NCBI GenBank assembly: GCA_020636095.1 | Contig: JACJYN010000002.1 | Coordinates: 1 to 64,000, forward strand | Source: Lewinellaceae bacterium | Lineage (GTDB): Bacteria > Bacteroidota > Bacteroidia > Chitinophagales > Saprospiraceae | DNA length: 64,000 bases | Direction: 5' to 3' | Part shown: in pieces, positions 18,959 through 27,606 of the stretch | Position numbering within the stretch: the stretch's first letter is position 1 | Layout of the letters: every line of letters starts with the position of its first letter | Notes under the pieces: model-generated | What the model was told of the DNA's origin: nothing | What the model saw: the letters and a program-made list of their open reading frames with translations, nothing else | Databases searched by the model: none | Translations under genes and position numbers: made by a program

Positions 18959-20562
18959 CAGGCTGACCGGGAATGCGTTATGGGAATCAGATAAAAATTG
19001 CTATAATGCGTAATATGGCAACATTCAAGAAATATGAAACCGGGCATGCCCACGGGGTGGTGATCGACGTGGGCGGCTATTTAGCTGCGGGCCATTTGTG
19101 TAGGCAAGTGGAAAAGATAGTTTCCACTCTGGATACCAGTGCCATCGAAGCCAATTATAGCGGGCTTGGACAAAATGGGCTGCACCCTAAATTGATGCTT
19201 AGCGTAATTTTTTACGGCTACATGGAAGGCATCCGAAGCGGGAGGAAGCTGTCCCAAGCTTGTGCAGAGAACCTGCCCTTCATCTATCTGAGCAAAGCTT
19301 ACCGCCCGAAGAAGAGTTGTATCAATGATTTTCGAAAGCAATACTACCCTCATTTTTCGAGCCTATTTGTCCAAGTATTAAAAAAGTGCGGTGAAGCTGG
19401 TTTGGTAGATGCCTCCTTGAGTATAGTGGACGGCAGTAAAATAGAAGCCAACAGTTCCAAGAGGCGCACCAAAACGAAAGAGCAGTTTGAAAAATGGCAG
19501 CGCCATTTATTGGAGGACATTGCTGCTTTAGAAAAAGAAGCCTTGGATGAGCAAGCAAAAAAAAAAATAGCCTGCAAGAATAGCCTGCACGAAAAGATAA
19601 GCCAAGCCATTGAAGTATTAGATAACGGCGCTTCAATAGAAAAACTTAACCTAACGGATGCAGACGAAATTTACATAATGAAAGGCAAAAGGGCAACTTC
19701 GATACCAATTACAATGCCCAGGCAGCTTGCAGCGAAGGACACCAAATCATTACTTATTGCGACGTCACTACTGAGGGCAATGACAAAGCCCAGCTTGTGC
19801 CGGCCCTTCAAGGCATACAAGAAAACACCGCACAGGAAGTAAAAATAGCCCTTGCCGATGCGGACTATGGCACTTTTGACAGCTTTGAATATATGGATGA
19901 AAATGGCATTTGTGGATATGTGCCTTACAGAGACATGAATGCTACTTTTGAAGACAAGCCCTTTCATAGCGTTCATTTCGGCTATGATGCCGAACGAGAC
20001 GTGTACACCTGCCCAGCCAACCATACGCTGGAATTCAAAAGCATAATAAACGACAACACGCGCAACAAACAATATCGCCAATATAGGACAAAGGCTTGTA
20101 AAGGCTGCCCTTTCCAAAAGCAATGCCACTCTTCCAAAAATCGCCTTACCGTGCTATCTCAAGAGAAGTGCGCCAAGGGTTGCGAGATGAAATGAAGCAA
20201 CACCTTAATAGCGAAGAAGGGCAAAAATGTATCGCAGGCGCTTGCACCCTATTGAAGCTATCTTTGGTATTTGAAATACAACCATGGCTATACCGCTTTT
20301 TATTGCGCGGCTTAGAAAAGGTAAAGGCCGAGTTCACCCTGATGTGCTTAGCCTATAATTTGCGCAAGCTGGCCAAGCATGCAGCTCGTTTCTTGCTTTT
20401 TTGGCTTACGTCAACCCCATTTTGGGGCATGAGGCCCCAAAATAGCTTGTTAAACCCGGTTTTTCAAAGAACTTGGGCCGAGCGCATCGCAAATGGCCTG
20501 TATGCCTTTACACATGGCTATATGTCGCCATGCGTTCCCATAACGCATTCCCGGTCAGCCTG
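18959..20562 (+). mobile_element. IS1182-like insertion sequence, 1,604 bp
   Basis: A perfect 28-bp terminal inverted repeat bounds the element (18959-18986, starting CAGGCTGACCGGG; complement at 20535-20562). TTAG occurs on both outer sides (18955-18958 and 20563-20566), a probable 4-bp target duplication. The single gene inside is an IS1182-type DDE transposase broken by two frameshifts. The perfect ends indicate recent insertion, while the broken gene suggests the copy cannot move by itself. Confidence 0.85.
19015..20562 (+). pseudogene. IS1182-like family transposase, two frameshifts
   Basis: The DDE transposase is spread over three frames. The first part starts at 19015 (MATFKKYETGH; ATG at 19006 also possible) and contains NGLHPKLMLSVIFYGYMEGI and the first catalytic aspartate in VDGSKIEANSSKRRT. 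At about 19689 one A is missing from a run (GGCAAAAGGGC): restoring it gives MKGKKGNFDTNYNAQ, the usual family sequence. The second part carries the second aspartate (ALADADYG) and a cysteine-rich KACKGCPFQKQC. At about 20160 a second shift leads into REVRQGLRDEMKQH and the catalytic-glutamate region (EFTLMCLAYNLRKL). The third frame reads through the right inverted repeat and stops within the flanking TTAG. As read, no full-length transposase can be made. Confidence 0.85.
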
Positions 20563-20805
20563 TTAGGCTATGGTCGGTCGTCGCGCCTTGCCTGTCTCCG
20601 CCGGCCATAGCCTTACGCTTGCGCCGAAGCTGGCTACAGCGTAGGAGCATGGCGACGAGCCGGCCGTAAAACAGCCTCAAATTATTGACCAACAACTTCG
20701 TTCCCGGCGCACTAGTCCAAAATATTTCTCATCCAAGGTGAGTGCACACTATAGAAAAGCACTTTATTGCACTCATCCCTCATTTACCTTCCGCCCGAAA
20801 AGCCG

Positions 20806-20813
20806 TATCTTTG
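20806..20813 (+). promoter_or_regulatory. Bacteroidota -7 promoter motif TATCTTTG
   Basis: TATCTTTG matches the Bacteroidota -7 consensus TAnnTTTG exactly and lies 4 bp before the ATG at 20818. A well-placed -33 TTG is not obvious. The position implies a transcript with almost no leader. Confidence 0.5.
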
Positions 20814-20817
20814 CCCC

Positions 20818-22362
20818 ATGTTACCAAAGCTTCCCATCGGCCAACAGGATTTTCGAAAAATCCGCACCTCCGGCGCTTTATATGTAGACAAGACGCAGGC
20901 CATCCACCGGCTTGTCACCGAGGGCGATTATTATTTCCTGAGCCGCCCACGCCGCTTCGGTAAGTCGCTGACTCTTTCGGTGATCAAGGAGTTGTTTGAG
21001 GGCAGCCGGGAGTTGTTCGAGGGGCTGTGGGTGGAAGAGAACTGGGATTGGGAGCGGCGGTATCCGGTGATTCACTTTAGTTTCAGCAGCATGGGCTATA
21101 AGGAAGTCGGGCTGGAGGCCGCCATTGAGCGTGCCCTGGATAGGAAAGCGGCGGAAATGGGCCTGGAGTTGAGCGGCCAGGGCATTAGTTACCGCTTTCA
21201 GGATTTACTTAAAAAGGCAGCTCGGGAAATGCCTGTAGTGCTGCTGATCGATGAATATGACAAGCCGCTGATCGACTACCTCGATAAAGACAACTTGCCT
21301 ACTGCTCTGGCTCACCAAAAGATCCTCAAATCATTTTATAGCATCATCAAGGACAACGATGCGAATATTCACTTTCTGCTCATCACCGGGGTGAGCAAGT
21401 TTAGCAAGGTGGGGGTATTTTCAGACTTGAATAACCTGCGCGACATCACGCTCTCCCCGGCCTTCAGCACACTGGCCGGTATTACACAAAGTGAACTGGA
21501 AGCCTATTTTGGCGACGAAATGGACCTTATTGCGGCAGAAAAAGAGATGCTGCCAGCTACCCTGCGAGCCGATATTCAACGCTGGTATAACGGCTATAGC
21601 TTCGACGCCAAAAATTTTCTGTACAATCCTTTTTCGCTGCTTAATTTCTTCGGCGACCGCCAATTCAACAACTATTGGTTTGCCAGCGGCACGCCCACCT
21701 TCCTGGTCAAGCTATTGCGCGAGCGCAACGTCGTGCAATTGGATAATATCCGCCTCGACGCCGTGGCGTTCAACAGCTATAATCTGGAACGGCTGGAAAC
21801 CTACGCCCTGCTGTTCCAAACCGGATACCTCACCATCAAAAGCCTGGACGAATTTCGCATCTACACTCTGGGCTACCCCAACCTGGAGGTGGAAGAGTCG
21901 ATGATGCGCCACTTGTTCAGCGAATTTCGCCACGAGGAGGTCGGCGCTTCCGGGCCCACCGTTATCGACCTGCGGCAGGCCCTGTACGCCAACGACTTGC
22001 CCACTGCCATAGAGGTGCTGGACAGTGTTTTCCAATCCATCCCACACCAATTGTTCCTCCAAAAGCGGGAAGCCTATTTCCATTCCCTGGTCTATCTGAC
22101 CTTTCGCCTGCTGGGCATCTATACGCAGTCTGAAGTCAATACGGCCCGCGGCCGGTTGGATTGTGTGGTGCAAACGCCCACCCATATTTACCTTTTTGAG
22201 TTCAAACTGGACCAAAGCGCCGAGGCGGCCCTGGAACAGATTCATAGCCGGGGCTATGCTGATGCTTACCGGCAAAGCAGTAAGGAGGTGGTGCTGGTAG
22301 GGGTCAATTTCAGCAGTACACATAAGGCGGTGGAGGGATGGAAGGCGGAACAGGTGGAATAA
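20818..22362 (+). CDS. AAA-ATPase-like/PD-(D/E)XK nuclease-like protein, intact copy
   Basis: The product (514 residues) combines an N-terminal predicted AAA-ATPase domain (PF09820 type) with a C-terminal PDDEXK_9 (DUF1703) domain. The opening LPIGQQDFRKIRTSGALYVD is typical. The Walker A motif RPRRFGKS ends at about residue 50, and the Walker B motif is VVLLIDEYDKPL (about 140-151). The nuclease-like residues are D448 in RGRLDCVV, E461 and K463 in FEFKL, and the following GYADAYRQ. I choose ATG 20818 because homology to the family starts there and a promoter motif sits just upstream; the frame itself opens at 20767. Such genes are highly multiplied in Bacteroidota genomes, but their biological role is not established. 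Two decayed relatives occur in this window (16455-17096 and 26996-27095). Confidence 0.9.
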   Translation: MLPKLPIGQQDFRKIRTSGALYVDKTQAIHRLVTEGDYYFLSRPRRFGKSLTLSVIKELFEGSRELFEGLWVEENWDWERRYPVIHFSFSSMGYKEVGLEAAIERALDRKAAEMGLELSGQGISYRFQDLLKKAAREMPVVLLIDEYDKPLIDYLDKDNLPTALAHQKILKSFYSIIKDNDANIHFLLITGVSKFSKVGVFSDLNNLRDITLSPAFSTLAGITQSELEAYFGDEMDLIAAEKEMLPATLRADIQRWYNGYSFDAKNFLYNPFSLLNFFGDRQFNNYWFASGTPTFLVKLLRERNVVQLDNIRLDAVAFNSYNLERLETYALLFQTGYLTIKSLDEFRIYTLGYPNLEVEESMMRHLFSEFRHEEVGASGPTVIDLRQALYANDLPTAIEVLDSVFQSIPHQLFLQKREAYFHSLVYLTFRLLGIYTQSEVNTARGRLDCVVQTPTHIYLFEFKLDQSAEAALEQIHSRGYADAYRQSSKEVVLVGVNFSSTHKAVEGWKAEQVE

Positions 22363-23093
22363 AGGAAATGCACTAGGGAAAATGTAAACAATGGCAAAAA
22401 TAAATAGGACATTTTACCAGAAAACATCCCCCTCAGAAATAGGCAAAAAGTAGCTATATTTTGTATAAATATATAGAAATTAACTTCTTGCAAATACCTG
22501 GAAAATAGATTCAAGCAGTTTTTATTGAAGCATAATTCTCTGCATCACAAATACTATAATACTAAGCCTTTTGTCTTCCACTCAAAAGCCCTATCTTTAT
22601 GAAAGAGTATCAACGCTTCCCCTTATCCACCAGGATACATACAGGACTGTACTACTGAATTTCAAACTAAGCCTCTATTTGAAGCAGAAAATTGGAATGG
22701 AGCTTTAAGTAGTTGGATTTTATTTAATTGTTCAATTGCTGGATTGCTAGATTGTTGGTAACCCACAGGAGCCATCTAACCATTTCAGCCGTCAAACAAT
22801 TTTAGCCGGCTACTTAGTACTACTTTGTTAACTTAAAATATGGCATGGTCGGAGGCTATGGAGCGCGGACCTCCAGGTCCGCAAAAATCTGCTTGGAGCA
22901 GGTTTTTAGTACGATATTGCCTTTTTAAAGGCTGCCCGGGGCAGCCTTCGCGGACCTGGAGGTCCGCGCTCCTGTTAAGTTAACAAAGTAGTATTAGATG
23001 GGCATAAAGTAGTAATTTCATACTTTGACCGTTGGCGTGCCCAAAGTCCCCAATTCTCAATGCGAGGCTATATGTAAACAAACAAATGGCACA
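22363..23093. other. Intergenic region with a TIR element
   Basis: No gene is recognised in this 731-bp AT-richer stretch apart from the element at 22818-22993. A 19-codon frame at 22600 (MKEYQRFPLSTRIHTGLYY), preceded by TATCTTT, may be the stub of a lost gene or accidental. Confidence 0.4.
22818..22993. repeat. TIR element with nested hairpins, 176 bp
   Basis: A perfect 19-bp terminal inverted repeat (22818-22836, TACTACTTTGTTAACTTAA; complement 22975-22993) is flanked by TTAG at 22814-22817 and 22994-22997. Inside lies a second perfect 22-bp inverted repeat (22861-22882 and 22950-22971). Each arm of that repeat is itself palindromic, GCGGACCT-2 bp-AGGTCCGC, so either a long hairpin or two small ones can form. 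There is no coding capacity. Confidence 0.8.
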
Positions 23094-24428
23094 ATGAGAA
23101 AAGTAATCACACCTCTTCTAATTTTACTGTTCGCTTATTCACCATCTGCCCAAATCGAGGACTGGGCTGCGGAATTGGATACCGCTCAATCTCCGAACCG
23201 CAAGTTTGAATTGCTGTCTTTGTTGACTAAAAACACAAAAGAACTGTCCAAAAAATTGCAGTGGGTGCAGGAATGGCTCGAATTGGCTCAGGCCCAACAG
23301 GATTTAAAGGCAGAAGTTGATGCCTATTACCAACTCTTACTCACTCATGGCAATCAAGGCCATTACACAAAAGTTCAGCAGGAAGGCACCAGTGCCTTAA
23401 AGAAAGCGATAGCCTACGGTGATCCACAGATCATACTGAAGATTTATAACTTATATGCAGGCTATGGATACTACTCCGTTCAGGCCTTTGATTCAGCCGT
23501 AATCCTCTATCGAGAAGCTTTGGACTATGCCAAGGGCCACGAGGAAAAAATTCCGGATAGCACCTACATAAAATTGGTATCCCGCATGTATCCTATCCTA
23601 GTGGAAATATATGCCCGAACCGGCCAGAATGAAGCCCATCAGGCCACTATGAAGGAATTTCAGGAGATTGCCTATGCTTCTAAGGATGATCTGGCCATCG
23701 CGCTGGCTCATTTAAATATTTCCACTTCCTTTCTGCGGAGTAATGATTATCTCCAAGCAAAAGAAATCCTGCTAAACGGTTACCAATATGCACAAAATAC
23801 AAAGGCGTTGACCGTCCTGCTCAACTTCTATACCCAGCTTTTCAGAGCCTACTATGGTTTGGAGCAGTTGGATTCTGCTGCCTATTTTGCCCAACTACAG
23901 TATGAACAAGCCTCGGAGCTGGGGTATGAAAATGATGCCCATACGGCCTTATACCAACTGGCGGAAACAGAGATTGATCAAGGAAAACAAGAACAAGCCT
24001 TGGTCCGGTTGCGAGAATGCCTGGTTTATTTTGATCAGGCCGAAGATCAAATTAGAGCCGCCCGAACGGAGGTCCTGGCTGCCCGGGCTTTATCCTATCT
24101 GGGCCGGCCAGCGGAAGCCCTACCATTAGTGATGAGCGCCAAAAAACGGGCCGCTGGCACCAATGATATGCTGATGCTCAATCAAGCTATACACCATGAG
24201 GCGCAGACCCTTTACGCACTTAAAAGATATCGGGATGCTTATAATGCTTTTTCGGCATATCATTATATGAAGGATAGCATCAAAAGCGCCGAAGCGCGGC
24301 AGGAAGTCGAGAAGCTGGAAGTCAACCTGGAATTGAATGAACAAAAACTACAAAACCAAAGCCTGAAAGAGGAACAGTTGCTCCAACGCACTACCTATCG
24401 GGGTAGAAACAGAAGAGAAGTAAAGTAG
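23094..24428 (+). pseudogene. TPR sensor protein, histidine-kinase half missing
   Basis: The product starts with a signal peptide (MRKVITPLLILLFAYSPSAQ) and has ~400 residues of TPR helices (VQQEGTSALKKAIAYGDPQ, YLQAKEILLNGYQYAQN, LVRLRECLVYFDQAEDQ). It is closely related to the start of the kinase at 12108 (QIEDWAAELDTAQ versus QIEEWQAELDTVR; KEEQLLQR versus KEEQLRQR). Exactly where the relative continues into its TM segment and kinase domain, this protein ends with TTYRGRNRREVK and a stop. The gene therefore seems cut by a deletion at about 24390, leaving a periplasmic TPR-only protein. I choose ATG 23094 for the signal peptide; the frame opens earlier at 23025. It could still be secreted and act as a binding or decoy protein, but no evidence shows this. 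Confidence 0.75.
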
Positions 24429-24442
24429 TAGCTACTTTAGAT

Positions 24443-24450
24443 TATATTTG
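24443..24450 (+). promoter_or_regulatory. Candidate -7 promoter motif TATATTTG
   Basis: TATATTTG matches TAnnTTTG and lies 28 bp upstream of the kinase start at 24478. No clear -33 element is seen, so the call is tentative. Confidence 0.35.
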
Positions 24451-24477
24451 AGTTTACGGTTATTTATTTGAGGTAAA

Positions 24478-26910
24478 ATGGGTTTATTAATGAGACTACT
24501 AATTTTTTTCATACCGCTCACCATATCATTGGTATTGTTCCAGCCCTCCACATTCGGCCAGGCTGACTCGGAAATAAAAATGCTGAAAAGACAATTAGAG
24601 GAGGGCTTCATTGAGTTGGAAAAAGGAGCCTCCGATCAGGCTATAGCCGTTGGGAAGGAAGCACTATTAAAGGCAAAAAACTTACGAGCTGACTCATTGG
24701 CCGGTGTTGCTTGCCAATTGGTGGGTCAAGGATATTACTACAAAAAAGAATATCAGGAAGCGCTTCAATATCTAAAGGAGGGCCTTCTCTTTTGCGCTGA
24801 AGGTGCAAAGCCGTTACTCCGCGCTCAATTATTATACCGTTCGGGTGTTTGCATGATATACCTCGGAAACAACCAAGTTGCCATTGATTCGGCGTTCTTG
24901 CCTATCATCGCTCAAAAAGAAGTACTCCTTAGCGTCAATCCCAAAGTAGTTTATAATGCTTACGTTGGGCAAGGATCGGCTTACCGTAGAAACGGGGTGC
25001 TGGATTCTTGCGAAAATGCTTATTTGGAAGCACTACAATTGAAGGAATCTTTCAATATTAAATCGACTAATATTTTTTATAATCTACGGCAAGTCTATGA
25101 AGACATGGGCAAATATGAAGCGGCACTGAAATACGCACTACTTACCTTACAAGCCGATGAAGCATCGCAAGACAGTGCCTACCTGGCCTTGGATTATAGC
25201 ATGCTAGGGAATCTTTATTCTATGACGGGTAATTTGGAAAAAGCCAAAAAACATGCCGAAATTAGTATTGATATCATTGAAAAGGTCCAGTCTCCTATTG
25301 ATCCTGCCTTAGTATACGGCAATATGGCCCGGATACAAAAGATGGAGGGTGCTTTTCAAGAGGCTATTGTAACGCTAGAACGAGCACTAAAAATGGAGAC
25401 TGATCCATATGGAACTTCCATTCTTAATGTGTCTTTAGGGGAATGTTATTATCATGTTGGAAAAATGGAATTAGCGGAAAAATTTCTACTTTCAGGTATT
25501 GCCGAACAAAAAAAAAGAAATAAGAACACAAGATATGTCGAATCCACTAGGATATTAGCCGTCATTTACCAGGTATGGGGCAAGCATGAAAAAGCGGCAT
25601 ATTATTACCAAGAAGCTGCAAAAAATATTGAGTCATCGCAAAGTATCGAAGAACAAGCAGACTTCTACCATACCTATTCTGGGTTCATGGAAACGCAGGG
25701 TCGTTACAAGGAGGCATTTGATGCCTATAAGACATATAAATCTTTACAGGACAGCTTATTTAGTCAGCAAAGCCAAGCCCGTTTCCAAGAATTATCCATT
25801 GCCTATGAGGCTCAGGAATTAAAAAATGAACTCTTGCAAAAGGAAACTGATCTACTGAAGGCACAGCAATTGCTTTCATGGTTAGTGATGATTGCATTTT
25901 TACTACTCAGCATATCCATTTTATTTGGTGGAAGGCAACTATACCGAAATGTACAGTCTCGAAAAAAGATCACCGCCTTTCTGGAAGAAATCCATAACAA
26001 TTTTAAGCACCTTAAGGCTACTTTTCAGGAATTGGAAGCATTTATCCGTCCATCAGGACAGCCCCCCTACAATGACCCCCAAAAGCTGAAAGCAGTAGTT
26101 AATCCAGCTGTATCGAGTATTTTTAAAGATGACTTTCTCGATCTTAACTATGATGTGCTCAAGCTTAAAAACAACTTTGACCGTTTTAAAACCCAATTAA
26201 GTCTTTTCGAAAACGTCTCTACACAAGAAAAAGAAGCACTGGCTCAGTCTATTGAAAATCTCAAGGCTATTCAATACTCCATGGCCCATGACTTAAAAGG
26301 CCCCTTATTTAGGTTAAAAACGTTATTACCTAACTTGTTTACAGAATCGGGAGCGTATCCGCCGATCTTGTTAAAGAGAGAGGTTATGCAGTCTGTGGTA
26401 GAAATTGAAGACTTGATCAATGCATTGACCTTAATACTGGAAATCGATCAAAAAGAAGAATTTTTCAGTGAATTCGATCTGGCAACACTCATTCAGAGCA
26501 TCATTAACGAACAGGCGGGTAGCATAGCACAAACCGGAGCCATGATAAAATATAATGGGCTACCCAAATTATACTCTGACCGGTATTTGATGAAGATCGT
26601 TTGGACCAACCTCATATCGAATGCTCTTAAATTTAGTAGCTATAATCAAAAACCTGATATAAGGATAAGTGCTGTATCGAAAGGAGATACTTGGGAGCTA
26701 AGTATAAAAGACAATGGCGTAGGCTGGAAAAAAGGAGAAGAGCGCAAGCTTTTCCAGGCTTTTTCTCAGATATCCGATACCCATTCTTTAAGGCACGGCT
26801 CAGGAGTTGGCTTATTCATTACTCAAAAAATTATCAGAATATTGAAAGGAGATATTCGTGCAGTGAGGCAAAATCGTGGTGCTATTTTCACAATTATTCT
26901 TCCTAAGTAG
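24478..26910 (+). CDS. TPR sensor histidine kinase
   Basis: The product is a complete 810-residue sensor kinase. A signal or anchor segment (LLIFFIPLTISLVLF) is followed by ~400 residues of TPR helices (YQEALQYLKEGLLFC, KYEAALKYALLTLQADE, NLEKAKKHAEISIDI). Next come a TM segment near residue 470 (SWLVMIAFLLLSISILFGG), a coiled linker, the H-box with H604 in MAHDLKGPLF, the N-box NLISNALKFS, G1 DNGVGW and G2 GSGVGLFITQKI. It should autophosphorylate in the cytoplasm in response to something sensed by the periplasmic TPRs. The start is supported by GAGG five bases upstream of ATG 24478. There is no response regulator next to it; the nearest candidates are at 11332 and 35442. The truncated TPR gene upstream is a relative but is not fused to it. 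Confidence 0.9.
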   Translation: MGLLMRLLIFFIPLTISLVLFQPSTFGQADSEIKMLKRQLEEGFIELEKGASDQAIAVGKEALLKAKNLRADSLAGVACQLVGQGYYYKKEYQEALQYLKEGLLFCAEGAKPLLRAQLLYRSGVCMIYLGNNQVAIDSAFLPIIAQKEVLLSVNPKVVYNAYVGQGSAYRRNGVLDSCENAYLEALQLKESFNIKSTNIFYNLRQVYEDMGKYEAALKYALLTLQADEASQDSAYLALDYSMLGNLYSMTGNLEKAKKHAEISIDIIEKVQSPIDPALVYGNMARIQKMEGAFQEAIVTLERALKMETDPYGTSILNVSLGECYYHVGKMELAEKFLLSGIAEQKKRNKNTRYVESTRILAVIYQVWGKHEKAAYYYQEAAKNIESSQSIEEQADFYHTYSGFMETQGRYKEAFDAYKTYKSLQDSLFSQQSQARFQELSIAYEAQELKNELLQKETDLLKAQQLLSWLVMIAFLLLSISILFGGRQLYRNVQSRKKITAFLEEIHNNFKHLKATFQELEAFIRPSGQPPYNDPQKLKAVVNPAVSSIFKDDFLDLNYDVLKLKNNFDRFKTQLSLFENVSTQEKEALAQSIENLKAIQYSMAHDLKGPLFRLKTLLPNLFTESGAYPPILLKREVMQSVVEIEDLINALTLILEIDQKEEFFSEFDLATLIQSIINEQAGSIAQTGAMIKYNGLPKLYSDRYLMKIVWTNLISNALKFSSYNQKPDIRISAVSKGDTWELSIKDNGVGWKKGEERKLFQAFSQISDTHSLRHGSGVGLFITQKIIRILKGDIRAVRQNRGAIFTIILPK

Positions 26911-26995
26911 TGATTAAAAAATTGACTCTTTTCGCTTTCAAACCCGACCTCCAAACATACTTTTATGTAGATAGCTTACCAAGAGTATTATGTAG

Positions 26996-27095
26996 AAGCC
27001 TCTTGGCAAAGCAGCAAGGAGGTTGCGGCGTGGGTATGGGCGTCAATTTCAGTATTACGCACAAGGAGGTGGGGGAAAGCAGAAAAGGCGGAATA
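26996..27095 (+). pseudogene. Relic of AAA-ATPase/PD-(D/E)XK gene, C-terminal end only
   Basis: About 100 bp match the last ~33 codons of the gene at 20818. GGCAAAGCAGCAAGGAGGT corresponds to the RQSSKEV codons and GGCGTCAATTTCAG to GVNF, followed by a CACAAGGAGGTG block. The relic contains small indels and has no usable frame. It shows a third, almost erased copy of the family in this window, directly after a kinase gene as for the copy at 16455. Confidence 0.55.
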
Positions 27096-27097
27096 GT

Positions 27098-27132
27098 AAT
27101 AAGAAGGGCCGCCGGCAAACCCGGCAGCCCTT
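27098..27132 (-). terminator. Terminator hairpin of glycoside-hydrolase-like gene
   Basis: On the minus strand a 12-bp stem (27121-27132 with 27104-27115, one G-U pair) with a 5-base loop follows the stop codon at 27142 by about 10 bases and is followed by CTTATT. The GC-rich stem and T-rich tail fit an intrinsic terminator. Confidence 0.7.
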
Positions 27133-27141
27133 CCTGTTGGC

Positions 27142-27606
27142 CTACAATTTCACCCATCGGTAAATTTGCCGATGGCCTGCTGCAACAATCTCAATGTAAT
27201 ACACTCCTGCTGGCAGGGTGTTCAGCTCCAGTCGGAGCCGGCTGTCCAGGTTGCCGCCGTGGGTATAATAAGAACGCCCCGCGACATCCAATACCCGGAC
27301 ACGAATCATGCCGCCGGCTTCTTCTTCCAGGCTTACCGCTTCCACATTCAACACTCCGCTGCCGGGGTTTGGATAGAGGCGCCATTCAATGGACTGACCT
27401 GCTTCCTGTCGGGCCTTCCAACTGGCCGGGGCGGGCCGCAAGGCCGTGCTGCCCTTGCAGCTGCTCTCCGCCGGGCCGTTCCCGCTGGGCGCTCCTCCTG
27501 TAGACACCACGATTCGGTCGATATTGTAACCGTCTTCTCTGCGCGCAATCTCCAGGGTATGGCTACCCACACTCAGACTGGCGCTACCCAAGCAACCCAA
27601 CGCCAC
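27142..27606 (-). CDS. C-terminal segment of glycoside-hydrolase-like protein: T9SS type A sorting domain
   Basis: This frame carries the end of the secreted protein encoded from 32320. It completes a carbohydrate-binding-like domain (GSASLSVGSHTLEIARREDG, YNIDRIVVST). It ends in a type A T9SS C-terminal sorting domain (WRLYPNPGSGVLNVE, VRVLDVAGRSYY, LPAGVYYIEIV, YRWVKL). Such domains direct passage through the type IX outer-membrane translocon. The ATG at 27606 is not a real start: adding one G to the GG near 27603 reads NQWALGCLGSASL and joins this frame to 27573-30296. Without the repair the main protein would lose its sorting signal. Confidence 0.75.
   Translation of the reverse strand: MALGCLGSASLSVGSHTLEIARREDGYNIDRIVVSTGGAPSGNGPAESSCKGSTALRPAPASWKARQEAGQSIEWRLYPNPGSGVLNVEAVSLEEEAGGMIRVRVLDVAGRSYYTHGGNLDSRLRLELNTLPAGVYYIEIVAAGHRQIYRWVKL

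Larger units (their letters stand above)
18878..20711. repeat. MITE-like element A, interrupted by an IS1182-like element
   Basis: The ends are a perfect 15-bp inverted repeat (TGCGCCGGGAACGAA at 18878-18892; its complement at 20697-20711). They are flanked by CTAG at 18874-18877 and 20712-20715, a probable 4-bp target duplication. Without the IS and one TTAG copy the element is about 226 bp long and non-coding. Its interior contains the conserved ~70-bp core also seen at 32604-32674, 35853-35922 and 37271-37340. Confidence 0.7.

Noticed and set aside
18973..19014. Transposase start at 18973
   Set aside because: This ATG lies within the 28-bp terminal inverted repeat; 19015 or 19006 agrees better with the family N-terminus.
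19680..20200. Programmed frameshifting in the IS transposase
   Set aside because: IS1182-type transposases are normally one frame; there are two shifts, one explained by a lost A in an A run, and no slippery heptamer with a following structure was recognised.
21712..22323. Minus-strand open frame of 203 codons
   Set aside because: It is antisense to the conserved nuclease-like half of the AAA-ATPase protein.
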